From Sycon ciliatum (Eukaryota > Porifera > Calcarea > Leucosolenida > Sycettidae), in contig NC_088645.1 in the NCBI RefSeq assembly GCF_964019385.1, forward strand, positions 18,807,180 to 18,871,179: a DNA stretch of 64,000 bases, written 5' to 3'. The stretch's first letter is position 1; each line of letters starts with the position of its first letter. Below, piece after piece: positions 1 through 11,165 of the stretch. The position numbers and the translations under genes are program-made. Under the pieces are notes generated by a model. That model was not told where the DNA came from, made no database searches, and was given only the letters and a program-made list of their open reading frames with translations.

Positions 1-534
1 AGCGCGTTTGTTGAAGCTTACAGCGCACGCGCTGTCTCTAGGGGAAATCCCTATCCTGCACGAAGTCGCGAAGAAAGTTTTTAAATCGATCTCCAAAAAG
101 TGAAATTTGCACATTCAGGCCGTTCAGTTTGTCGCCGCTCGGTCCTACCTTGACGTATCGCAAATAACTTTATATTACTGGAAAGCTGAGCGCAAGACCT
201 TTCCAGCGGTGTCTCAACCTTAGTAATCCGAGATATTGAGACGGAGTTATGACATACATGTGTGTATTTAACAGCCTTAGGAAATCAGAGGCCAGTACGT
301 GACATGTGGCCTCTGATTTCCTAATTCTTTGAAATTCTCCATGAAGTCCAAATTTGAAATTGCAATTATATAACAGCCTCATTGGGAATCTGCCCTTGTT
401 TTTCGGATGCCGTTTAATGCTCCTCCTGAAAAAGGATCTGATTATGCCAAAAATTATACCTTCAATTATGCCTTCAAAAGCAGGTGTGTATAGCAGTTCA
501 ATGTGCATCTGCCTTTGTTTATCGGATGCCATTA
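1..534. repeat. Duplicated unit-boundary segment (copy 1)
   Basis: This stretch is closely similar to about 46110-46545, which in that copy runs directly into the receptor-cassette duplication. It contains short internal repeats built around a phrase like 'tttatcggatgccatt', spaced about 105 bp. I see no convincing gene in it. Here the homology stops after the TTA at 532-534 and resumes at 9806, so the large insertion 535-9805 separates the two halves. Confidence 0.7.
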
Positions 535-927
535 TCCCCTTTAGCGCGAGCGTCGTACTAGTCTACGCACATGAGTTGCATGCCCCACGGCCGTCGTACT
601 AGTACGACGCGCGCTGTACACTGTACAGTAGGACTGAAACGATCGTGGATTTTCACCTATCGATTACTCTTTAGCTTGAAGGGGAACTCCACGAAAAGAT
701 GAAAATTTGATAGCCTGTAGAGTTTCGGGCGCTGAGTCGAATGGTCTTGGTCGGAAGTCTCTACGAGAAAGCTTTCTTGAAATATTTCAATTTTAGCCAC
801 GCCCCATACCAATATATGTGTGACGTCATTGTGGCATGGTGCGAAAAAACTTGGATTTTGAATCCCACTTTCTTCAGGACGAAAGTCACTTCAGAAAGTA
901 GTTTGCCAAGTCGCCTGAGCCGCTGCA

Positions 928-1119
928 ATGCCAAATTGTTGTGTTGGAGGTTGTGCCAGTATCATATCATCCTCCAGGGGTTAGTTTTCTCAGATTCCCA
1001 AAGGATGGAGACCTGGCAAAGCGCCGAGATGTTGCAATGCGTCGTGAAAATTTCAAGCCTATTTTCGCAGCACGAGCTATGTTTGCTCGCTTCATTTATG
1101 ATCCAGAGGGACTTGGGAG
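928..1119 (+). pseudogene. THAP zinc-finger fragment, frameshifted
   Basis: From the ATG at 928 the reading begins MPNCCVGGCAS, the usual start of a THAP domain with its first two cysteines. After one frame change near 977 it continues GVSFLRFPKDGDLAKRR and then RRENFKP, the conserved THAP core. The later Cys-x2-His ligand pair is not present: the aligned stretch reads AMFARF. A good splice donor (AG/GTGAGT) follows at 1120, so this was probably a first exon. THAP domains bind DNA and are common in DNA-transposon transposases. Its position just inside the hAT-like left end supports a transposon origin. Confidence 0.6.
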
Positions 1120-2017
1120 GTGAGTTTTGACGAGTACGCCGTCCAGGAAAGCCCTCATCAGTGTACCAGTGCCCTCCGAACCGTGAGCCTCCAGCAGAGC
1201 GAACTCAACAAGCTGCAACTGAGAAAGCAGGGCGCATACCAGTACTCAAACTGTGGACATCTGTCATCAACTGGGACGCAAACAGACAGACCCCCAGCAA
1301 GTACGAAGGTTACAGAACTGTTTGCTTGCGATGTGCAGGCAGCATGCACGACGAACTGTCTCACCAATCCTGCCAAACTGAACCAGTGTAAGTTGATTGC
1401 GTGGATTGCGAGGATATGTCTCTATTTATAACAGCTACCCTACTTCTAGGCATGGTTGCATGAATATCATATCACTCAGAGCAGTTGTTAGAAGTCTGGA
1501 CAGCCTAGGAATAGTGCAAGTAAGGTGAAACAAAAAATTATTACACTCCGAGTTCCACGCTTGCGGGATCACCAGGCCAAAAAATCTAGTTTCGAACAAG
1601 GAATGGGTTCTGGTTGTATGCGAAAGAAAAGTAAGTGAAGACCTATTGTGCAAGGAATACATTGGGAACTACACATATTATACACATGCACTCACACCTT
1701 CACCCACATGCGCGCGCGCTTGTGCGTGCACACACACAAACACAACAACACGCACACATACGCACCCACATACTCGAACTCCCTCGCACGCACGCTAGCC
1801 TAAGGATAGTACATATGCTGTAGTAGTGGTGTACTTAGTGAAATGACTATGTGTACATCTAATGACGCCGCCACTCCACGCCAGAAGACAACAAACATCT
1901 GCTGAACATTTTTGCTCCCGTCTCTTATGGGCAACACAGGGAATGAAACGAAAAATGCAATTGAGAACAAGAGTCGTCCTGTACGGTGAAGTTTCCATTT
2001 TCCCTTACAGCAGTTAG

Positions 2018-2450
2018 TTGTCTAAGCAAGTGTGTTTTCTCCACATTCTTTTTGCCATGCAGGCATATCACAGTGTCCTGCCAAACTATATTCTCAAACG
2101 CATTCGTTTCTCAATTCTGGGGATGATTGGACACGCACATCTCGCAGCTCTTGACGACGTCAATGTCAACCGTCGTCACAGCACAACCAAAAAGACCGCG
2201 ATAGGAAGGTATAAAGTCCAGTTCTCAAAGCATAAAGAAGACTGTGGCCAAATAGAAATAATACGACAGAAAGAGCTATGAGTATGTTGACAAGCTCATG
2301 TGTGAGGTGGTAGCGGTTGCAAATGGCAACCTCGATGTTCCTGCCTTGGAGAAGCGGGTTTCCCTGCCAAATTCCAGGTGGAAGCCTCCTGAGAAGGCTG
2401 AAGTGGTGCAGGATTTGGATATCTTTGCCTGATGGTATTCACAACGCAGG
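2018..2450 (+). pseudogene. Decayed coding remnant of the DNA transposon
   Basis: Two adjacent open stretches in different frames look like ancient coding sequence. One has NRRHSTTKKTAIGRYK near 2167-2210. The other, starting near 2262, has a KSYEYVDKLMCEVV-like run that stays open to about 2430. I do not recognise a family. They lie between the THAP fragment and the LINE insertion, on the same strand as the THAP piece, so they may be the remains of its transposase. Frame changes make a functional product unlikely. Confidence 0.3.
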
Positions 2451-2788
2451 CTGGAAGACGACAACCAACGTGCTTGCCCAATTTTTATTTTATTTTATTT
2501 TATTTTTTACTACGTTCACATAACCAGCTCGAAAAGAATAAGGAAAGACAATGGTACGGAGACTAGGACAAACGTGACAACTAATGAGCAGGCGCTGCAC
2601 CGAGACGCAACAGTGATGGTGGGGCATTGATGACTCTGCCGACCTGAGGTCTCGGCGTCACGGCCAAAAACACGCACCAAAAACAATGAAAAAAGAAGAA
2701 GATAGAGCTGTACAGGTGAGAAAGATGCAAAAACCCAAGGCTTAACACGAGCGATTGTGGGGGAGAACCTGTCTTAGCGTCATACTAT

Positions 2789-5682
2789 TCATAGGGAATC
2801 GACTGCCAAGAGCCAGTTTGTGCTGCGAAGATGGTGGTAAACATTCGTTTTGAATGATTGCATTCTCTTGCTGTGGGGAGGCTGGGATAGGAGAGCGGCA
2901 GGGAGGGAGTTCCAATCGCTGATGCTGCAGTGTGGGAACGAGCGCTTCAGTGCCAGCGGGGCAGATGCAGGCAGCTGGTGTTGGAGCTGGTGGTCATGGC
3001 CACTGACAGCACCGTGCTCGCTGCGAGTTCTGGGGTTGGTAGAGATGATGTGAGGCGGTGGCAACACAGAGAGCAGCTGCGGAGGACCATGCAAGTAGTG
3101 CAGCTTGTACAGGCAGGCAAGCGAGGCAACAGTGCGGCGGATGGCCAGGCTGGGTAGGTGTGCCCCAGGGCCGATAGCATGAAGCGCGCGGCGCTGAACA
3201 TTGTTCAGACGCTGGAGGTGACTCTGCGCAGCGCCCATCCATACAAGAGGCGCATACTCCATGACTGGTCGTACGAACACCTTGTATACGGTCGTCCGGC
3301 CGGCGGGGGTGAGTATGTGGGCGGCTCTGTTTAGGACCCCAAGCCGTTGGCGTGCACGGGTGGCTACGGAGCGTAGGTGATCGCTGAAGGTCAACTTGGC
3401 GTCCACCTTCACACCAAGGAGGGTGATGGTGGTTGTCTCGGGCACCAGTGTGCCACCAAACAGGAGTGGGGGGAGATCTAAGCCGGTGCGTCTGAGGGTG
3501 GCTGTCATGGCCTGGGATTTGGTCGGTTCAAACATCACTTTCCATGTACGACCCCACTCGTGCAGTCGGTCAACGGACACCTGCAGTGACTTCGCGGCGA
3601 CTGTTGGGGTCTGCTGGGAGGTGACTAAGCTGTACAAAGTTGTATCATCAGCATAGGCTTCCAAGCTGGCGCCGTCAGCGAGAACATCTGGCGCGTCGTT
3701 GACGTAGGCCAGGATAAGCGTTGGTCCAAGGATACTTCCCTGGGGGACTCCAGCGGAGGTCGTATACCTAGATGACGTCCGCCCTCCAACGAGGCACTGT
3801 AGGGAACGGGTGTCCAGGTATGACGCCAGCCATCTCTGAAGCGGACCATCTATGCCTAGGCTACGTACCTTGTGGAGGAGGCCGACATGCGAGACACGAT
3901 CAAACGCTCCTGCGATGTCCACAGCAAGGATACGAGCCGCCCCTCCACAGCCCACAGCGCTTGCCCAGGCAGTTTGGAGAGCTTGCAAAGCGTCCGATGT
4001 TCCGAGGCCTCTGCGAAATCCAAACTGGTGCGACGTGAGCAGATGATGGTCTTCAAAATAGTTTACGATGTGTCTGTTTACAAGAGTTTCCATTACTTTC
4101 GAGATTATGCACAGTAAGGATACGGGCCTGTAGTTCTTAAGGGTTGAGCGGGAAGATCGCTTGTGGATCGGAACCACGTTGGCCGTCATCCACATCCTAG
4201 GTTGCACTCCAGACCAGAAGCATAAAGCAAATAACTTGGACAGTGGCTCTGCGAGCTCATGAGCACATTCCTTAAGGACGCGAGCAGAAATACCGTCAGG
4301 CCCGGTAGCCTTGGAGACGTCGAGCCTTGCCAGGAGGCGGCGGACAGCCTGTGGGCGGAAGCGGATGGTGCGAAGAGGTGGAGCCTCTGAGGGAGCAGGG
4401 TCCGGTAGGTCAGCCTCCACAAGGTCCGGACCGGCAACGCTACATTTCTTCGAGAAGAAGCGAGCGAATGCCTCTGCTTTCTCTGAGCTCGTTGCCCACT
4501 CGCGGCCCTCAGAGTCGACAACTAGGGGAATTTCGGGCTGTGTGCGGTTGCCAGCAGCGTTCTTCAACTTCGTCCACCACTGTTTGTCTCTGAGGGACCC
4601 AGTTGAGAGGCTGCGACGGAGGCTGTCCTCCTTTGCACGTCGTGATCGGAACTGGGTGGCGATCGCTACAGTCACGGAATCGGTGAATGCCTGCTGAAGT
4701 GCTGGGTCATAAGGGTGTTTTCTCCAGTCGCCTCAGCGCTTCTCCTTCTCCCTCTCGGTCTGGGTGCATTCAGGCGTCCACCATACCGGATCGGAAGGCC
4801 TCGTTTCCAGGACTTTGGATGGGACAAACTGTTCAACAGCTGCAGTAATCGAAGCGGTAACCTGCTCACAGGAAGTTTCTGGGTCCTCCGTGATGATTTC
4901 ACCCCATTCCACGTTGCGAAGGTGCGCCCTGAGGCGATCCCAGTCTGCCCTGTTGTAGCGAAATACTGTTCGCTTAACAGGGGGTTCACGTCTAGTGAGC
5001 GCGGAAGAAAAGTCTGACAGTACAACTGCATGGTCAGATCGACCGAGGGGCGGAAGTATACGTGTAGTTACTGGGGACGTGAACGTTGACATTATGAGAT
5101 CTAGCGGGTTGTCTCCACGAGTCGGTACTTTGACATGCTGGACAAGAAGATGGGCAGCGCAGGTATCTTCGAGAGCCTCGCCTGCAGGCGTAGTTTTCGA
5201 GCTGTTCAGCCAAGCCCGGTTGTGCACGTTGAAATCGCCAGCTAGGATGATGTGGGAGCCTTGGTGTCTAGCTTCTGTTAGGATGTTGTCGAGATGATCG
5301 ATTAAGGTAAGATCGCCAGGGGCACAGGACCCCGGCCGATACACTGCTCCCAAGACGGTGCGGAGACCTGGGGCCAGCTGGAGAGAAACCGAGATGATCT
5401 CATGTGCGGGGGACATGAGTTCAGGGATGAGCATGGAGGGGAGTGACGACTTCACCCAGATGGCTACCCCTCCCCATGTGCCGTTCTGTCCAACCGAAGT
5501 GGTGAGCTGTATCCAGGGAAGCTAATGTCAGAGGGAAGCACTTTCTCCGCAGTGAACTTCGTTTCTGTCACAATTGCTACGTCGGGCTGATGCTGCAGGA
5601 GTGCGTGCTGTAGGTCGGGAAGTTTGCTGGCTAGGCCGAAAGCGTTTGTGCAGAGAATGCGAAGATGCTTGCTACCCTTCAT
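2789..5682 (-). pseudogene. LINE ORF2: endonuclease plus reverse transcriptase, two lesions
   Basis: The first part, from 5682, is an AP endonuclease: it has LRILCTNAFGL, an ETK motif, then GDFNVHNRAW and GRSDHAVV near the end of the domain. The reverse transcriptase follows, with NYRPVSLL, the Asp-containing box AVDIAGAFDRV, GVPQGSILGP and the catalytic AYADD box, ending in the C-terminal WNSLPAAL motif usual for CR1/jockey-type elements. Two breaks are visible: a frame change of one base near 5463 within the endonuclease, and an in-frame TGA at 4735-4733 between the two domains. The remaining 628-residue RT part is open. Confidence 0.85.
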
Positions 5683-5896
5683 TGCAGTAGGAAGTAATTA
5701 AAAAAGGGGAGGGACATTTGGCGTAAGCGGGTGCGTAGTTACATGTATGGCTAAGGGTCCTAAAATCTAATGAAATACCTAAAAGGATCAAGCTAAAAAT
5801 AAGAAGGAGGAAGCTGGAGGAAGACACGAGGTTGAAGTAGGACAGGGAAAACCAGATTGTGTTTGTATACCTAGGGCTACACAGGGGGAGAAGATG

Positions 5897-7018
5897 TTAT
5901 CTGCGCCAAGTTATCTGCTTATTGCTTGACGCAGTGATCTTTTTCGCCTTCTTCTTCCTCTGGTTATCACTAGAAACTACCAATGGGGAGGTCGACTCCC
6001 GCGGCCTCTTGTGGAAGCAGTCTGCCAATATCGCCAATGCTCTAGCCTCATCGCCCCCTGAGAGTTTCCCCTCAGGTGGACAGTCCGACTCCTCGGCCCA
6101 GCTGCTGTCAGGAGACAGAGTCATGTCAAGTTCCACGTGGTTGCTTTGTTTATCATGCTCAGGTCGCATTTTGACAGTTACGGCAGAAGCTGAGTCTTGA
6201 CTGCCATGTGTACCCGTGCCCTCCTCCAGGGGTCTCGAGTCGACCTGACCAGCTGGAGAAGCGCCCGGGCTCTCGTGTTGTGGCTGATCCTCGCGCGCTT
6301 TGTCTGAACCGATGACCTCCTGGGGTCCCGATTTGACTGCAGAGGCTAGGCTTTCAGGCAGTGGCTGATCCTCGCGCCCTTTCTGGGGTCCCGATTTGAC
6401 CCTGTTAGCGTACGTTCCACGAGGGGTGCGTGGCCTGGTGGGGCAGTCCGCGGCCAGGTGACCTGGGGGCTCGCACACCCTACAGGTGCGTGGTTGATCC
6501 TTATACCGTACGGCAAAGACGTGACCCCCTGCCGTTTGAACGTAGGATGGAATGGAGGGGCATTGTTTCCATAGTTTGAAGCTTAAAAAGCGTACCCCGG
6601 TTGTAACATCGAAGCCATGCTTTATGGTGACTTGCCCGTATCGAACTGTTGAAGCGGGACTACCGTACGGTTTGAGAGCGTCCGTCAATGCAATGTCCGA
6701 GATCCAGACAGGGAGGTCAGATATATGCAGCTGGAGGATCGAATCCAGTACGTTTGAAACCAAAATAGTCTTATCCAATAGAGAAAAGCCCTCCCGAACA
6801 ACACGCTCTAGACTCGCAGTGGACATGAAGGTTACAATGCACTCGTGCTGTGAACTTATCTGAACAGATGTGAGGTCGTTGTATCCAGCATCTCCCAGTG
6901 CATTCGCGACATCCACCACTTTGGTCCCCAGTGGGCAATCGAATTTCCCGGACGTCTCTCGCATCTGCTCCGAGGTAAGTGCCATCCATCGGGGTCTCGA
7001 GTTACCAATGCTCGCCAT
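5897..7018 (-). CDS. LINE ORF1 with CCHC zinc knuckle
   Basis: This is the ORF1 protein of the LINE, about 373 residues if translation starts at the internal ATG (MASIGNSRP) at 7018; the frame is open further upstream to 7072. It contains a stretch like an RNA-binding fold (CIVTFMSTASLERVV) and a single CX2CX4HX4C knuckle, CRVCEPPGHLAADC. The C-terminal half is rich in Pro, Ser, Glu and Lys and contains imperfect repeats of SGPQ and REDQP. ORF1 proteins of this kind coat the element RNA. The frame is undamaged and ends about 215 bp before the ORF2 start. Confidence 0.8.
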   Translation of the reverse strand: MASIGNSRPRWMALTSEQMRETSGKFDCPLGTKVVDVANALGDAGYNDLTSVQISSQHECIVTFMSTASLERVVREGFSLLDKTILVSNVLDSILQLHISDLPVWISDIALTDALKPYGSPASTVRYGQVTIKHGFDVTTGVRFLSFKLWKQCPSIPSYVQTAGGHVFAVRYKDQPRTCRVCEPPGHLAADCPTRPRTPRGTYANRVKSGPQKGREDQPLPESLASAVKSGPQEVIGSDKAREDQPQHESPGASPAGQVDSRPLEEGTGTHGSQDSASAVTVKMRPEHDKQSNHVELDMTLSPDSSWAEESDCPPEGKLSGGDEARALAILADCFHKRPRESTSPLVVSSDNQRKKKAKKITASSNKQITWRR

Positions 7019-7099
7019 GATTGGTGGTAAGGTTATAAGGGCACGCCCTAGATATGCTTTATAAGGATCCAAAAACTACCACATTCACAAAAGGATGCA

Positions 7100-8260
7100 G
7101 AGCTCTCAAAACTGCATCCGCTCTGTACATGTACATGTAACTGGAAATTTGCGGTGTACATAGTGTGTACTGCCTGTGTGCCGCATAGCGTAAAGATCTA
7201 CACAAACACAGAATGTCATATGGAATGTGTATGATGAGTGCTTGTACACATACCACATTGCTGTACCGTAATAATTATTATAGTCAAATTCTCATTTACT
7301 CTACATATGCGCTGTATTGCACCTACCGGTACCTACCTGCACTTTCAGTGCGCGCGCCATACTACTAATTTAGTGTCCACTGGTACAAATATGGAGCGTC
7401 TTGTAGAACTTCCCATAATTGCTGATTTCAAATTGAATTCCAATGATCTGGGGATGAATACTGATTAGGACGCGTTCGATTACCTACTAGTACAGAGATG
7501 TCTTGGTCAGAAAGTACAGATGTCTTACTCTCCTGCGAGAATTTGTGCATTATTTTGGTGTACGCTTTCTTGACCCCACGCTTGTACGTTGCATGCCATG
7601 GAACGAGTTTATTGACGAAGTCTATCGCTTGAAACGATAAAGTATGGGTTCGGGTGTGATCAAATGCACCCATGATGCTCATAAACTGCGTGCAGTGCTC
7701 TCTTCACCAACAGAACACTACCATACTTTGCAGATCTTGTACCAATCCAAAGGAAAATGACTAAGACAAAATAATGTGTTTGAGTCATGCATGAAAACTT
7801 GTGATAACTACTAGCAATAGTACAACGTTGTTCGTGCTATGCCTGACAACAATATGTTACACAAAACATTACGCGCATCGATCCTCGCAAGATAAGTCAA
7901 GACATACTCGGAGCAAAGAGAAATTTGTTTGTGTCATGCATGAGACTTGTGATAACTACAAGTACAATGTCTTTCTTGTGGGACGCCTACTGTAGTGCGC
8001 CTGACAACAATAAATTTCCCCAAAAAATCATTGTATCATGCTGATACGCGATCCTCACAAGACAAGTCAAGGCAAACTAATTGAGGCTTACCTAATGTCA
8101 GACTCTTCTGTCACTGGCATTGGCGGCTTCTGCATGTCGAGATAACCTCGAAGAGCAGTGGTGGGCACAGCCTAATGCAAGGAAACGATCTCGTAATCTG
8201 CGAGGTCCGCTACGAAAGAAACCTTGGGCCGTCTTGTCGACAGCGACGGCAGCATGCTAC
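7100..8260. other. No recognisable gene; DNA-transposon interior
   Basis: This stretch between the LINE and the right part of the hAT-like element holds only short unrelated reading frames. There is a loose internal repeat around 7795-7945 and 7946-8050: both parts contain 'ttgtgataactac' and a similar 'gacaacaat' and 'gataagtcaag' context. I see no RNA gene. Confidence 0.4.
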
Positions 8261-8268
8261 CAGCAAAA

Positions 8269-8571
8269 TCATTCCCGCGGGCTGGGCATGGCTATACACT
8301 TTTGTCCACGCTCGCACCAGTCGGAGTCCCAAACGAATCGAGATTCTGGTGGCCAAGCTACTCGTCTTCTGTCGGACGCAGCTGCTGAAGTATCTTCTTC
8401 CTCAACATTTGTTACACGCGATGGCAGCTCCTCAGCAGAGTATCTGAGCTTCCTGCCCCAACCAAACGCGGCGGTGGGCTGTTGGTCGTCTTCACTGGCC
8501 TCAGCATCGATGCCTTCATTGCTGGGGACAGAGGATTGTTCGGAATCGCATATCTTCCCTTGAAATACCAA
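8269..8571 (-). pseudogene. Acidic ORF at the inner right end of the hAT-like element
   Basis: A 100-residue open frame reads inward from the right end of the transposon. It has an acidic, Ser-rich middle (EASEDDQQP and VEEEDTSAAAS) followed by WCERGQKCIAMPSPRE. That last part loosely resembles the Cys/Met/Pro signature of the P2X7-C-like domain seen in some transposon proteins. The following stop falls where a further Cys pair would be expected, so it looks broken. The start codon is uncertain. With the THAP fragment at the other end, it suggests two genes facing each other inside the element. The family assignment is tentative. Confidence 0.3.
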
Positions 8572-10948
8572 CTAAAATTAGTGCTTGTAGATTGGCGAAG
8601 AGAAACGACTATGCCACAATGACGTAGGCAGCCCGTGATGACGTAGCCAAATGGCCGCATGACGTTAGGGCGCGGCCCCCGTTTTTGCAATTTCAAAGTG
8701 AAATATCTCAAGAACGCTTCGTCGTAGAGGCTTCGGACCAAGACCATTCGCCCGAAACTCTACAGGCTATCAAAGTCTCATTTTTTCGTGGAGTTCCCCT
8801 TTAACGATCGAGTAATCGATTATAACCGTTATCAAAATAGTGTCTGAATTCTGTGCAAAATTACTGTGTTTCCACAAGCTATGCCTTCATAGTACCAAAA
8901 ATTCTGCATTAGTGAAAGGGTAGCTCCGAAACATGGCAGTTTGAAGTCAATTGGACCTCAGAACATGCACCATACCCCTGGCAAATGCGCTTTCACAGCG
9001 GAAATTGATTCAAACTTCACAAAAACGGGGGTTTCAGACCTTTTTGGACTCAAAATCCCTCAACGAGAAATCTATAACGTAACGATTACTTGATTGCTAA
9101 GGAATTATCGATCGATTACCGAGTAATTGGTTTTAATCGTTTCAGCCCTACTGTACAGTGAACCTGCATCTCATAGTCGCTGGGTCCGTGTTGAGTCCAT
9201 AGTGACTTGTTCAAACTATCGTAACTCACTCAATACTTGGTCGATTCTCACAATCGAAACATGTATCTGCAAGAGAAAACTCTCAGCTGGAGATAGAAAC
9301 AATCGACGAAGCGATGCAACTACCGGTTGTGGAGATATGCGACTCGACACGGCAAATTTCAACTCGATTTTTTTGCGCAGTCTGCAGAACGCGTATTTTC
9401 CATCATGGATCATTTGTGAGCTACCTGCTGCCATGGAAACAAAGTTCAAATGATGGTAGTGGATCCGTGAGTCCTCACAAAAAAATTGAGCTCGATGCGA
9501 GCAAGGAGACCGAAATGGCAGCTGAATATTTGAGTTTGGTTAGTCTTGGCCGTGCTCAAGTCTGTCGAGCGCGTGGATGAAGTTTGCCAGACTGTAGCAC
9601 GGGGTTTTGGTTTTGCTCCCAGCTAGGTTTGACACCAGTTTGTCACTCGTCTCAAGACCTTTCCAGGAAGCTCAGGATCGTGGAATTCGTCCAACGGAAG
9701 GTAAAGTTATCGATCCTTGAGCAGCTAGTACTTTCATGGGAACATGCGACTTTTACAGGTGTTGTCGTGGGGCGCGCTCAGGTAGCGTCGTGCTAAAGAC
9801 GCATGTTAGCATTTTAGGCTCCTTTTCATAAATGACCTGACGATGCCAAACATTATGCCGGCATAATCCGCTTACCCCTGTCCGCCAACGTCCCTCACGA
9901 CTTTCACCTCGTGCTTATCTTGGTTGCTCTCACCTTTCCCTTCTTATGCTATTTCTACACCTTGGAACCTTCCAAGTTGGAAGGCTGTTGGAGTGCGGAT
10001 CCAAGACGTGCTAGACCTGTTAGCCAGTTAATTGTAGAACGTCAGTACCGTCAGGTACAATGTTACCGCATGAGATGATTGTTTAGTATCTGGTGGTCAG
10101 CAAAAGACAAAGGCAGCAGGATGCAAGTCGGGCATGAGCCAAAGCAGAGAAGACTCAAAACTGAGAATGGCAAGGAGATGTGCCACGTTGTGGACTCGGA
10201 CCCGATCAAAACTGAATTAATTATTGTGATGGCGTACGCATAAATTAATGTGATGCACAGCAGGCGGTCTTGCCGGTCGCGGCAAGGCGCGCTAAACAAG
10301 TGCCGCGGCCAGAACCGTAGAGGGCGCTGTTGCGCAGCAGATACGTAGTTGCGAGATGTGCGCCTACGCTAAACTGAATTCATTACATGAAAACATCAAT
10401 ACATTTGTTATTGGCTCTCCATCCCAGTCTATGCTGAAGCAGTAGTTCCTTATAATTTGCAAATTAACCCACTGCTTTTTCTAATCGTCATAAAACAGTG
10501 AAAACCCAACTCCCAAAAAACAAGAAGCAACGAGCACTGTATAATCAGTATCCCAGTGTTCTTTTTGTACCTGTCTTTGCCTCTCTTCATGCATCATGTA
10601 TATTGATGAACTCTATACATATTGTCACCTGTTGATGGGCGATGCGAATGTCCCTCTCAGAAACATAGACTTCATCTCTTCTTATATAGTGTCAGCCGAG
10701 CTTCCTTACAATCAACGCACTCTATCGCCAACAGCTACCCTCGTTTGCTGACTATCGTGTAAAAATGGGGCAGATGAACGCTCGATGAAGTCTTGTAAAT
10801 CACGTGGAAAGTAAAAATGGAGAATATAAACATGATCAAAACCGCAGAAGAAAGTAATTTGGTGACAGAATGACAGGTGAACAAAGAAACAAGTGAAGGA
10901 AACTCCTCGTGGTGCTCTTATCCGTATTTAATGTACCTTATACTACAG

Positions 10949-11165
10949 GTATATTCTTATAATTTTAGCTATGAATAGGATGAAGGCCGAAGACATCACG
11001 CAACTTCGTTATTTTTTGACATGTATTTACTGTGTATTTTATAACAAAAATATTATTGAAAACCCATAATGGATTTTCTTGTTCCTATCATCAGCGGCCT
11101 TCATCCTATTCAAAGCTATATTAAAATTATTATCTCCACGTAGAATATTTGTATATTCTTATAAT
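10949..11165. mobile_element. 187-bp insertion with 15-bp target duplication
   Basis: Identical 15-bp words GTATATTCTTATAAT flank the insertion (10949-10963 and 11151-11165). The paralogous sites at about 38190 and 47785 have a single, slightly diverged copy and no insert. The inserted DNA has inverted ends: the left reads AGCTATGAATAGGATGAAGG and the right, complemented, reads nearly the same. A truncated relative lies at about 17926-18060. The long duplication is unusual for a palindromic MITE, so the insertion route is unclear. Confidence 0.7.

Larger units (their letters stand above)
2484..7090 (-). mobile_element. Near full-length two-ORF LINE (CR1/jockey-like)
   Basis: The minus strand carries, in order, a nucleic-acid-binding ORF1, an AP-type endonuclease and a reverse transcriptase. 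A TAAAA-type tail lies at about 2484-2509 (read as TTTTA repeats on the plus strand). This is the usual layout of a target-primed LINE. The 5' end is somewhere near 7070-7100 and I see no clear target-site duplication. It sits inside the hAT-like element, so it is younger than that element. Only one frameshift and one in-frame stop interrupt ORF2, so inactivation is recent. Confidence 0.85.
629..9150. mobile_element. hAT-like DNA transposon, interrupted by a LINE
   Basis: The element starts TAGGACTGAAACGAT at 629 and ends with the reverse complement of TAGGGCTGAAACGAT at 9150. Both ends are flanked by the identical 8-bp word CTGTACAG (621-628 and 9151-9158), which fits the nTnnnnAn target preference of hAT elements. 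A subterminal block of about 150 bp near 660-800 recurs inverted at about 8680-8830. Without the inner LINE the element would be near 3.9 kb. Inside the left end is a THAP-like zinc-finger fragment. No intact transposase was found. A P-like superfamily, which also makes 8-bp duplications and uses THAP domains, remains possible. Confidence 0.65.
535..9805. mobile_element. Outer insertion of a nested transposon stack
   Basis: The paralogous sequence at about 46545 is continuous where copy 1 is split, so 535-9805 is an insertion or a stack of insertions. TTA is found on both sides (532-534 and 9806-9808). The outer ends share a weak inverted match: CTTTAGCGCGA near 539 and the complement of CTTTAGCACGA near 9797. 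This could be a 3-bp-TSD element of PIF/Harbinger type, but the ends are too degraded for a firm family call. The interval 9160-9805 has no recognisable gene. Confidence 0.45.

Noticed and set aside
2296..4697. Plus-strand frames over the first LINE
   Set aside because: They are antisense shadows of the RT, which carries all recognised motifs on the minus strand.
4672..5031. 119-residue minus-strand frame overlapping ORF2
   Set aside because: It is an out-of-frame shadow of the LINE endonuclease/RT linker.
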